A stretch of DNA of 64,000 nt. Origin: Prostheceraeus crozeri. Lineage: Eukaryota; Platyhelminthes; Polycladida; Euryleptidae. Position 1 is the first letter of the stretch; each line of letters opens with the position of its first letter. The position numbers and the translations under genes were made by a program. Positions 12,101-19,410 of the stretch are shown piece by piece. The notes below the pieces were generated by a model that did no database searches, was not told the origin of the DNA, and saw only the letters and a program-made list of their open reading frames with translations. The stretch spans positions 43,624 to 107,623 of the forward strand of contig CAJQUW010012947.1 in assembly GCA_907163375.1 (NCBI GenBank), given 5' to 3'.

Positions 12101-15100
12101 TTGAGTATGCGACTAAAATTTAAAGAAAAACCATCCATCCATGATCGTCGAAGGACGTTTATCGGAGATTTTCAATTTTGTAGTGAAAATTCGGTTTGGT
12201 CTCTATGACGCTACAGCTCTACTGTCATCATTTGGTTGATAGAATTATTCCTGTCAAGGTTTTGTGGAATTTAAGAATATAACTTCCTTGCGTCTTTGTT
12301 TATTACGTTTGCTCAATCATTGAGCCAGCCAGGAACTTGCTCCAAAAAATTTGCCCATTTTCAACAAATAACGTCACACTGTCTCATTCACATCTACTGA
12401 ATTGGCTTTTCTCAAGTAGTTGTTTTGTTAAACGATTAATTTCTATTTGTCCTCCACACTACTTGAATTACGACTACATCTTCCAATGTACCGACCCCCT
12501 TTTTCACGAATTTGTACCACCTCTATGCTATACTATAGCTACAGAAGTCCAGTCCATGTACAACTCAGAAGAGAAGAAGCGTCTGAAGTACGGGGATCTA
12601 CAACATTCATACACCTTTTGTCCCATCGCCGCAGAGACCCTCGGTGCTTGGGGTTTTGATGCCCAGCTATTTATGAGAACCGTTGGACGGAGGATAACGG
12701 ACGCTACTGGCAAGCTGCGAGCCACTTCATTTCTCCGGCAACGGCTTGGTATGGCAGTCCAAAGAGGAAATGCAATGAGCATTATATCGTGTTTTCCCGA
12801 GAGCACTGACTTGCGTGAACTTGAATTTATTTTAATTTAGCTTTGTCTTTATTGATGTCTTTTTATGATTCAATATATTGCATTTCGTGGAAAAAAACTT
12901 TAAAAATTCAGTAAAAAAATTATAAAAAATGTACAACTCTTATGGCACTTCATTTAGAAAGTTTTCCTATGCAATGATGTTTCATTAGTAGACGCGCAAA
13001 ATATATGTAGGCCTTCATTGTAATGCCGCTTAATTATAATTACGAACTGGTTATCTAGACCTGCGCCGTTGAGCTGTGCTTGAAGAATACTTGTGTTTAA
13101 GGTTCATTATTTGCTAATTAATAAAGCAAAAACAAATCAAAAAGCATTGTGAAAACTTTCATCGATCAAGTACAAGTTATCAATCATTACTTGTCATTTA
13201 TCGATTGCAATGATGATACTTTACAAGACTACACGTGACACTTACCTCTCTATAATTTCGTGCGAGCGTAATGTCCTCCATTTTCCTCTTGAATTCATCA
13301 GAGATACTCGATCGTCATTCTCGCATTCAGTTTTGAAGTTACTCGGCCGCAACACACGCTTCGAATCGTCATCCAATCTTACTGACGCTTGCTCTTGATT
13401 GATGAAGGAAATATCATTCAAATTGTTGGCTACATAAGAGAAGACATTCATCTCATGTATGAAGTGGCAAAAAATTTAAAGAAAATGAGCCTCACTAAGA
13501 ATAAAGAAGAATGAGTTTTAAAAGAATCCAAAATATAGACTGGTCCTTATTTGTTGTACAAGTAAGCAAGCCTATCAAGATACTGAAACCTTAAATTAAA
13601 CAATAAGGCCTACTTTAAACTGGCAGTTCATGTGCTGTGCAGCAGATGACGAAAATGACCTCGTTTTGACATTTATGGTAATTTCTTCCAACACAGTTTG
13701 GCGTCAGTGCTGCAGTGGCAGTTCAGCGAATAGACCGAAGTATATTTCTTTGCAGGTTGAGGCAATGACAGTGTCATCTGATTGGTTAATTTGCTCTATT
13801 TAACATACCAGATCTTGTCACAGAAACCTGTACTTTATCGCCCATCATGTCAACGCCTCAGGAAAGCCTCAGGTTTTTCTATTTTCGTTCAATGGGTCAC
13901 TTTGGTTGGACAGTGCAGTCGCTGATCTGCTGTTCGCAATGTAAATTAGGTGCACATGCATAGTTCGGCAGCCAGAACGAGTTTCTGCAGGGAACGAGGC
14001 CGAAAGTGAGACTTTCACAGAATGATGTACACCCTAAGCCTACTACGAATCTACACGTCTGCCGACTTCTAGTGAGTTCCTCTTCTTGTCAGACAACTTA
14101 CTCTCTCTTACTCTTACTCCTCGTTTAACGTATCTGCTTCCCCAGGGTTGAGGGTCCGACGATTTGGGAGGTTCGACATTTTGGGTGGATTCGTCTCCTC
14201 CACTCTGCTCGGTTCTGGGCTACGGCAGGGTCGAGGCGCAGGGAAGCCAGGTCCTTCTGTGTGTTGTGCCACCACTTCTTCTTCTGTCCTCCTCTGTTGT
14301 TTCTCCCCGGGATCTCATGGGTGAGGACTTTTCGGGGCCATTTCGACGCAGACATTCACTGGAGATGTCCGAACCATCTTAATCGGTTTTGTCTTAATGC
14401 GAGCTCTAGTTTATGTAGTCCCAGTTTGTTCTTGAGTTCTTGGGTAGAACAGCGCTCGCGGAGTCTGGCAGGGCATATCCATCGGATCATGCAGTTCTCA
14501 TTTTTGACAAGTCGGGCTAGGTCTTCTGCCCTCATAGGCCAGGTCTCTGAGGCATACGTCAAAATACTCCTTATACAGGCCTTGAAGACGTGTCCTCTGT
14601 GCTTCAAAGAGATGCCCTTACTCGAGAGGACTGGAAGCTCTTCCAAGCGCATCTAACACGTGCGGTTACCGCTCCAGTACATCCTCCACTGCTGTCGATG
14701 ACGTCACCGAGAGTGATAATTTTTGGCATGGAATGTCTTCAGGTCATTTCCTATGATGTGCATGTGCTTTTATCATGCATCTAATCCGCAATGTATGTGA
14801 GAATGTGGTTGAATATGGATGATCCAAAGAACATGTATACATAAGTTATTTCTATTTTGTTCCAATATGTACTGAAATATAGCGTAATTAAAAACACTTG
14901 GTTTTTCTGCCGCACCCTGTATTTATGCCATTGCAAACGTGTGCTTTGTTTGCATCATTATCTAAAGCAATGTGGTCAAACCTCCTTGACTCCGAGGGCC
15001 GCAACATTTTCCATAATGATGAGGCGGGCCGCGTTAACATAAAACAAATATTTACTGATTAAAATTTTAACTGGCACTTTTAAAATCGCGTCTAATATTG

Positions 15101-17403
15101 ATGAATTAAGAGGAACATAAGATATTTAGATTCGTACAATAAACATACAGTGAAGTGAAATAAATGCTAGATTTAAGAAGCATAGATAGACTTAGGGCTT
15201 ACGTAGACATATCAGTGAGAGGTCTGAGGTAAGGTATCTTTTGACAACTTGACAATGTCAATATCGATGTTAGTTGTGGCTAAACGAAGCAGAGAACAGA
15301 GTGCTTTGTCTCTGAGACGATTCCTCTCCTTAGATTTTATTTTTTCATTGCAGAGAATGTTGTCTCGCGGGTGTACGTACTGCCGAACATAGAGCAGAGT
15401 CGCAAAGCGAATTTTCTCAGTTTTGGAAATCGCGTTTCTGGAACTAAGCTCCAAAATTCAGCACAAGTAAGATACTGCTTACTGCGGAGAAAGGTATCGT
15501 TTTGCAGATCACAAAGCTCCATCTGATAAATATCCGATTGATTTTCGATACTGATAGTCATGGGGCCAGTGAATCAGTGAAATCAGTGAATCGATTTGAA
15601 AAGTCATCAGTGATCAAATCAATGATTTCTTCAAAACATGTGAAGTCAAAGTTATCATATTCTGAAGCCAGTTGCTAACAACAAGGAAAATGTGTCATAT
15701 TGTTCTTAGCGAAACGGTCTCACACCGCCTCGTGGAGAAAATCGATAGAGTGCAGTGCTTGCTTATTGCTGTCAGCTGATAGGCATTCTTTGCAAAACTA
15801 AGCTGTGTGTGAAGCTACGGTGTGAAGAACTCAATAAAGGCTGATGAACAGTAACAGTGGATATCAAACAATCTTTTAAATGATCCGAGGGCCGCAATCG
15901 ACCGAGACGATTACGAATTGAAAGTGTTATCACAATACATCAAGCTGCCACTACTTGTGATGTTACGGTGACTTTACACAGATATAGTGATAAAAATTTT
16001 CCGGAAAATTTTGAAAAACTTTGATTTTTTGTGATGTGATTAGTACGCTTACTGCCATAGTCGATGCAACTATACACCGAATAGAATTGGTCGAGAATTT
16101 TTGATTTTATCATTATTTCAATTAAAACGATCGTAGCGATATACCGTCCGCGGATTTTGGAGCATTCCTTTGCTACCAGCACCTTAATCAAAGTGATATG
16201 TTGTATATCTATTCCTAATTATCATACAGACGCCGTTAATGGGGCAATGTGAATATTGCCTCTCAACAGGCTCTGCGAATGATAAAAATCTGTGGCTAAA
16301 AAAATGACTTTATTTTTGAGTTTACTTATATCTTGAAAGTTCGCTTATACAGCGTTTATTGCAGCGATTTCCATGTGTTGAAATTTGAATTTTTGTTGCA
16401 CAATTTGTGAAACTAAATAGCACACAGTCGACGCAGCAGTTATACACGAGCGACCAAGGCAGTCGAAGACATGAAGACAGTATGAACTCATGAGAAATTT
16501 GCATCTGTGATGATTGGCCTACAAGGAATATCTATGATAACTCCCATCTTGTGATTTATAGAGATTACCCGATATCTTTTTTGAGGACAATTAAACTGCA
16601 CGATCTCTCATCTTCTCCATTTCTATTTCAGATATTACCAAATCGATTTCAGATCTTTTCAAATGAATTTAAGACATTTCCAGATGGATTTCAGATTTCT
16701 CCAATTGAATTTCAGATTTTAAAGTTGAGCTTCTAATATATATCTGAAGTTCATTTGGGAAGATCTGAAATCCATCTGGAAATGTCTGAAATTCATTTGA
16801 AAGGATCTGAAATAGACATGGAAAAGGTGTAATTCTCCAAAAGTTTGACAAAAGGAAATGTTTTTTTCGGTCTTAGAGTATTGCACGGTCTTTGCGAACG
16901 ACTATGAAATCGGTAAAACATTGATTTAAGGCATAAAAACATCAGTAACAAAAAATTTCAAAATTTTCTAAAGGTGGAAAATTTTTCTATTTGCATAATA
17001 GCACAGACATAGATAGAATAACTGCCGTCATCTCACCTTCATCACATTTTAATGTCCACGATTCCGCCGTCATGTTGATATCCGTCTCCTGCAAGTTGAC
17101 AAAAATACACAGCTGCATCTTCCATTCACCTCGCACCAGTTCTTCTATCAAACCTACCTCTTTATCTTTCATCCCTTCATTTGCTCCTCCATGTCCATGG
17201 ATAAGTTTGTACCTGAAAGACATGAAGATTACACTCAAAATCAAATCTTTCTAAAGTGCATACGGTTTTTACCTTCGATGTTTTTCATGAAGTGTCAAAA
17301 TATCCACCAAAACAGGTCTCCAATTGCACCAGCCATGGAAGTCATTGAATTCCCCGATATATGACAATAACATCTCCATCAGTCCGAGTTCGTCACGCCA
17401 CAT
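2425..17403 (-). CDS. Six-exon C2H2 zinc-finger protein gene (487 codons, five fingers)
   Basis: The coding exons are 17403-17273, 17212-17037, 13429-13246, 11502-11396, 11329-11150 and 3110-2425. They total 1464 nt, or 487 residues plus a stop. Each intron starts with GT and ends with AG, and all five phases agree. The chosen ATG at 17403 has an in-frame TGA 21 nt upstream. An AG directly before the ATG could instead be an acceptor, so a further 5' exon is possible. Residues 1-105 form a Trp-rich, then basic, segment I do not recognise. Residues about 106-344 are mostly acidic and low in hydrophobics, like a linker. Five classical fingers (C-x2-C-x12-H-x3-H) lie at about 345-365, 373-393, 401-421, 429-449 and 457-477, with HSGDR/HSGER-type linkers. 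The likely role is a nuclear DNA-binding regulator, because tandem C2H2 fingers of this spacing usually bind DNA. The target is unknown. The introns carry much of the local transposon load. Confidence 0.8.
3445..3996 (+). mobile_element. CR1-like LINE, 3' fragment of the reverse transcriptase ORF
   Basis: On the plus strand the frame gives SSDFRWDCHVTKVIKSASRK, then LPERMFSQLEKAERRALWI. This is the post-catalytic 'thumb' and C-terminal part of a CR1-like LINE reverse transcriptase, where D..W..HV..V...A..... and ..QLE..QRRAL.I are conserved. The main open stretch ends at 3806. A shifted frame to about 3996 still resembles the family's C-terminal tail. The catalytic RT core and the endonuclease are absent, so this is a 5'-truncated, decayed copy. 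It lies in the last intron of the zinc-finger gene, antisense to it. Confidence 0.7.
3997..5022. other. Intronic DNA, nothing recognised
   Basis: A+T-rich intron sequence of the zinc-finger gene with no convincing coding stretch, terminal repeat or tandem repeat. It may include unrecognisable upstream sequence of the Penelope-like fragment that follows. Confidence 0.4.
5023..5538 (+). mobile_element. Penelope-like retroelement fragment, C-terminal GIY-YIG region
   Basis: The open frame contains CQLCNLL, then YKFACKICAELYIGKQRNS. This matches the cysteine-bearing start of the Penelope GIY-YIG nuclease (C..C....... VYKI.C..C...YIG.T.R). The GIY tripeptide is replaced by a divergent stretch, but the YIG half is kept. 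After YIGKQRNS the expected R....EH helix is not seen, so the copy is probably truncated or shifted there. The upstream part is Lys/Asn-rich and carries SLIRKPNKSI, plausible for the RT-to-nuclease connection. This fragment is A+T-rich like the RT fragment at 60-62 kb and could belong to the same family. Confidence 0.6.
5539..6773. other. Intronic DNA, nothing recognised
   Basis: Sequence within the large last intron of the zinc-finger gene. I see no coding, RNA or repeat structure that I can support. Confidence 0.4.
6776..7561. mobile_element. Tc1/mariner-superfamily (pogo/Tigger-like) MITE, 786 bp
   Basis: The ends are near-perfect inverted repeats: TAGTAGAACCCACTTATAAC at the left and its complement, starting CAGTAGAACCCAC, at the right. 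Each is flanked by a TA dinucleotide (6774-6775 and 7562-7563), the target duplication of Tc1/mariner elements. The CAGTAGAACCC start is typical of pogo/Tigger-type elements. Sub-terminal repeats of the form 'TATAACG(A/T)AC' occur several times inside both ends, as often seen in such MITEs. I see no transposase. It sits in the last intron of the zinc-finger gene. Confidence 0.8.
7790..8590. repeat. Inverted repeat of about 240-bp arms around a 300-bp spacer (Penelope-like termini?)
   Basis: The left arm (about 7797-8042) is repeated in reverse complement at about 8335-8585 with scattered differences. The outer ends read as a TTTATAAATAAAAAA stretch. Inside each arm is CCTGACNGAGA...GCGAA(A/G)CATGTC, which resembles the CTGA...CGAAAC signature at the ends of Penelope-like elements. 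The spacer (about 8045-8335) has no clear open frame. This may be a solo pair of Penelope-type terminal repeats in inverted order, or a fold-back DNA element. No target duplication was found. Confidence 0.6.
8700..9226. mobile_element. MITE of about 527 bp with ACCG(C/T)ATTT termini
   Basis: The left end ACCGCATTTGCTGTTAGAAA and the reverse complement of the right end (ACCGTATTTCCTCTAATAAG) are related inverted termini, followed by 'ACGCC...CCCTCTA' motifs that recur at 8719 and 9149. Elements with ends like ACCGTATTTCC...AATAAACGCC are common in invertebrate genomes. The superfamily is not certain from this copy. No transposase is visible. Confidence 0.5.
9354..10860 (+). mobile_element. CR1-like LINE, 5'-truncated reverse transcriptase pseudogene
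   Basis: Three consecutive open stretches (9354-9722, 9646-10143, 10149-10610) give the RT domain in order: SNSIGPDGVPGFFFKLF, then RPISILPLLSKVLEKLV, AIDLKKAFDSVSH, and FVLLINDLSKFEN followed by AYTDGLTLI. The catalytic YADD box is changed to YTDG, so the enzyme would be dead. Two frame changes separate the pieces, near 9650-9720 and near 10140. After 10610 a further shifted stretch to about 10860 still resembles the family's C-terminal tail. No endonuclease domain is visible upstream. The copy lies antisense in the last intron of the zinc-finger gene. Confidence 0.8.
11150..11329 (-). CDS. Zinc-finger gene, coding exon 5
   Basis: The acceptor TTTTCTAG precedes 11329 and the donor G|GTAAGT follows 11150. 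The exon is 180 nt, enters with two bases and leaves with one, matching both neighbours. It encodes an acidic, Ser/Thr-rich linker segment starting EEYAASELPGISSDELEAS. Only 66 bp separate it from exon 4. Confidence 0.78.
11396..11502 (-). CDS. Zinc-finger gene, coding exon 4
   Basis: The acceptor is ATGTTTTAG and the donor G|GTGAGT. The exon is 107 nt, with one base completing the Arg codon begun in exon 3. It encodes a charged segment starting DFHDDNPVKEEVNDRK. It contains no domain I recognise. Confidence 0.75.
12337..12840 (+). mobile_element. C-terminal fragment of a non-LTR-type reverse transcriptase ORF
   Basis: The open frame carries KRLKYGDLQHSYTFCPIAAE, then LGAWGFDAQLF, GRRITDATG and LRQRLGMAVQRGN. 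I recall this as the C-terminal module after the RT domain in a widespread class of marine-invertebrate retroelement ORFs (K..KY..L...Y.F.P.A.ET.G..G..A......LG.RI...TG......L.QR...A.QRGN). The first third of the open frame is probably not part of the module. It lies in the intron between exons 3 and 4, antisense to the zinc-finger gene. A host origin is less likely. The exact LINE clade is uncertain. Confidence 0.55.
13246..13429 (-). CDS. Zinc-finger gene, coding exon 3
   Basis: The acceptor TCTTATGTAG precedes 13429 and the donor AG|GTAAGT follows 13246. The exon is 184 nt and has phases 2 in and 2 out. It encodes NNLNDISFINQEQASVRLDD and a basic/acidic mix ending SHEIIE. No known domain was seen. 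Confidence 0.75.
13963..14822. mobile_element. Fold-back element copy 3, broken and interrupted by an RTE fragment
   Basis: Positions 13963-14095 match the left arm of the fold-back elements at 59277 and 63267 (GTTCGGCAGCCAGAACGAG, then the shared AAAGTGAGACTTTCACAG). Positions 14709-14822 match the interior of the 59.3-kb copy (TTTTGGCATGGAATGTCTTC). Between them lies about 610 bp of RTE LINE sequence in place of about 130 bp of the element's own interior. The inverted right arm is missing. A TA precedes the left end, as in the other copies. Confidence 0.7.
14125..14652 (-). mobile_element. RTE-like LINE, C-terminal reverse transcriptase fragment
   Basis: One minus-strand frame, broken only by a TGA at 14356-14358, gives GHVFKACIRSILTYASETWP, then LARLVKNENCMIRWICPA, LRQNRLRWFGHLQ and QKKKWWHNTQKDLASLRLDP, ending DPAVAQNRAEWRRRI. 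This is the well-known post-RT tail of RTE/BovB-like LINEs (G.VYKACIRSVL.YGSETW...RLRWFGH......W.....DL...G.....A.DRA.WR). The catalytic RT core is absent. It is inserted in, or has replaced part of, the fold-back element copy 3. Confidence 0.85.
14968..15880 (-). mobile_element. hAT transposon remnant with hATC dimerisation domain
   Basis: Minus-strand frames give ELCDLQNDTF, CAEFWSLVPETRFPKLRKFA, LRLCSMFGSTYTRETTFSAM and, after one frame change near 15360-15390, IKSKERNRL, ALCSLLRLATTNIDIDIVKL. This is the C-terminal hATC domain of the GTF2IRD2/SCAND3-like hAT group (FW..VP...FP.LR.FA..L.S.FGSTY.CE..FS.M...K...R..L.D..L...LR.A.T...PDI..L). The left end CAATGTGGTCAAACC with GAGGGCCGC inside resembles hAT termini of the CAGTG...GGCCGC type, and GAGGGCCGC recurs at 15878. 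The N-terminal and catalytic parts are missing. Confidence 0.8.
15985..17001. mobile_element. hAT MITE, copy A (1.0 kb), next to a splice site
   Basis: The element starts TAGTGATAAAAATTTTCC and ends with the complement of a related terminus (TATGCAAATAGAAAAATTTT near the right end). The flanks CACAGATA (15977-15984) and CACAGACA (17002-17009) are a 7/8 match and the 8-bp length expected for hAT. It is homologous along its length to copy B at 54680-55740, in inverse orientation. Inside, about 16600-16830 is a smaller fold-back built from TTTCAGAT(C/T) repeats. It has no transposase. Its right end lies 28 bp, after the duplication, from the 5' splice site of exon 2 of the zinc-finger gene. Confidence 0.8.
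17037..17212 (-). CDS. Zinc-finger gene, coding exon 2
   Basis: The acceptor TGTCTTTCAG precedes 17212 and the donor G|GTGAGA follows 17037. The exon is 176 nt. It encodes YKLIHGHGGANEGMKDKEV, then LIEELVRGEWKMQLCIFVNL and MTAESWTLKCDE. The amphipathic VRGEWKMQLCIFVNL stretch looks folded rather than linker-like. Reading through the 60-bp intron before it would hit an immediate TAA, which supports splicing. Confidence 0.7.
17273..17403 (-). CDS. Zinc-finger gene, first coding exon
   Basis: ATG at 17403-17401 opens MWRDELGLMEMLLSYIGEFN and continues GWCNWRPVLVDILTLHEKHR to the donor AG|GTAAAA at 17272. The next upstream in-frame codons include TGA, so this ATG is the first possible start without another exon. 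The Trp, Cys and hydrophobic pattern is protein-like, but I do not recognise the domain. An L2-like LINE end begins about 220 bp upstream, so the promoter must be short, lie within that LINE, or lie beyond it. Confidence 0.6.
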
Positions 17404-17619
17404 CTGATCAGGGTTAACACGTCAGCGCTAAAACAGATAAACAATGTTAGTCGTGAATTCAATGAACACCCATATGCCAAGTTGCTGTCTACCATTTCTA
17501 GATATGTAAATCTGCGTAACTAGCTAGCAACGTTTACATTCTTCAATTCATAAAACTCATTCATCTGATGTGTAATTTCAAGTGAAATTTGAACAATAAT
17601 CACTTGTTATAACTTTTTC

Positions 17620-18385
17620 ATGAGTTGTCTCATCTATTATATATCCATGGACACCACAAGTTCCTCCCTTCGTCTCATTCGCAGTATCCGCTCCTCTATT
17701 AACCCCTTGCTCACCAAAGTTCTTGTCACTTCGTTAGTGTTATCTCGGCTTGACTATTGCCTTTCAATTCACGCTAGCTTACCTGCGTCTTCTATTCATC
17801 GTCTTCAGCGTGTAATACATGCTGCCGCTCGAATTATTTTTATGTCCTCTCGCTATGACCCTATTTCACCCCTGTTGTCGCAACTCCGATGGCTCCCCAT
17901 CAAAGGCAGAATTGAATATAAAATTGCTGTTCTTACTTTTCAGTGTCTTAACCTCTCCGCCCCAGAATACCTCTCTTCCAAACTTACTAATATTTCTTCT
18001 CTACCCAGTCGCTCGCGCCTTCGCTCTTCAAGCACTGCTAAACTTCTTACCCCATTTACTCGACACCCGACCCTAGGCGGTCGTTTTTTCTCCTCCACCT
18101 CCCCAAGCGTGTGGAACTCTCTTCCCACTTCTCTAACCTCCCCCATGTCCTTTTCTTGCTTCAAACGCATGCTTAAATCCCATCTCATAAATAAATACTT
18201 GTAATCTTTTTGGAATGTGTTTGTAATCTACTAGTACTACATAAATATCTGTTGACCTGCTGTTTGGCAACTAGTGTACGAATCTTTGCTGTACATTTTT
18301 CTATTTGTGATATGGCCTTGAAGTCCTTCATCGACAAAACGCCACACTTTTGTGAAATTCTTTACATAAATAAATAAATAAAGTA
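17620..18385 (+). mobile_element. L2-like LINE 3' end with (ATAA)n tail
   Basis: An open frame of 194 codons gives SLRLIRSIRSSINPLLTKVL, then SRLDYCLSIHASLPASSIHR, LQRVIHAAARIIFMSSRYDP, LRWLPIKGRIEYKI and SPSVWNSLP. This is the conserved C-terminus of L2/Crack-type CR1-superfamily RTs (L..LV.SRLDYCN.LL.GLP.....LQ.VQN.AAR........I...L..LHWLPV..RI.YK). A 3' UTR of about 160 bp follows the stop and ends in ATAAATAAATAAATAAAG, a typical simple-repeat tail. The copy is severely 5'-truncated but its C-terminal frame is unbroken, so it is not very old. Confidence 0.85.
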
Positions 18386-18641
18386 ACCAAGCAAATTTTC
18401 GGAAAATGTGGACTAGAATTTAATTACTGAAAGCTCTTGTAAAAGGCCAAACGTGACCTGGATAGATCTTTATTTTTGTTTCACAATAGCGGTGAACGCA
18501 TTACATAATGAATAGCGTGAACTTAAAACGTGAGCAACGCCATTTACATTATCTGATAAACGAAATTTTATAGCGTTCGGTTCAAGTCTTTGGGTATATC
18601 AAAAAAGAAGAATTGTTGAAAATAAGGGATTGACATGATGT

Positions 18642-19410
18642 ATTGTTTGTTTATGTTAGAGGAAATCCCTGAGACCCGATGTAGGCAAGAAAAACAAATT
18701 CAGTTATACTGAGCACTTTCGGTGCGCTCCGCTTGTCATCTTCAGAGAAATACACGGTATAAAACGTGAATTCGTACACAAACAGGTTGAACAGACATCA
18801 AATAAGCATGCATAGATGGAATCAATGATTGTCCGTAATGAAACACAAAAAGCTATGGATTGCGCTTAAGCCTCTTAAGATAGAAATAACTTATTGAAAT
18901 CAGTAATAAAAACTCGGTATGTAGTAGAAAGTTAAAATATGGAAAAAGGAAAAAGAGAATCTAAAAATAATCATAGAAGAGAAGCTAACACAATACGCAG
19001 TCCCACGCAGATCCTATGTCATGATCGGCCCTGTTGTTTCCGCCAAGTTTTCGGGTCCAGATCGCCTCTTTGATCAGTCTCCTTCCCCAACCACTCTCTT
19101 TGCTGACCACTGCTGTATTGAAGAAGTCTATGCGATGATCACTCTCGAAGGCATGCTTGGCCACCTAGGAACGATCCACATCGAGATTCTTTACAGGCCC
19201 ACATAAACCCATTCGCACTCCGAACAGTTGAATGAGTAGACGACACCGAATTGTTTAGGACATGGACGCTTGCGCACCAGACTTGACCTTAGAGTTCTCA
19301 TAGGTCTCATTCTGGCCTCAACCCCGGCACCATGGAGAACTGTAATTTGTTTTTCTTGACTACATCGGGTCTCAGGGATTTCCTCTAACATAAACAAACA
19401 AAGAAGAATT
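18642..19410 (-). mobile_element. Penelope-like fragment (GIY-YIG) between inverted arms
   Basis: The minus strand encodes RMRPMRTLRSSLVRKRPCPK, FGVVYSFNCSECEWVYVGL and, after a stop, AKHAFESDHRIDFFNTAVVS, then GRRLIKEAIWTRK. That is the Penelope GIY-YIG nuclease with its C-terminal (E/K)HA...DH.IDF......W..RL.KEAI.I helix. A 62-bp segment (18642-18703) recurs inverted at 19340-19402, about 95% alike by eye. Just beyond the left copy, CTGAAGATGACAAGCGG with CCGAAAG (minus strand) resembles the end signature of Penelope-like elements. Inverted or tandem partial copies are a known habit of this class. Confidence 0.75.

Noticed and set aside
17940-18188. A charged 82-codon minus-strand protein
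   Set aside because: It is the antisense shadow of the LINE C-terminus.
18700-18745. A functional hammerhead ribozyme at the Penelope-like end
   Set aside because: CTGAAGA and GAAA are present, but no stem II closes between them. It is kept only as a degenerate signature.
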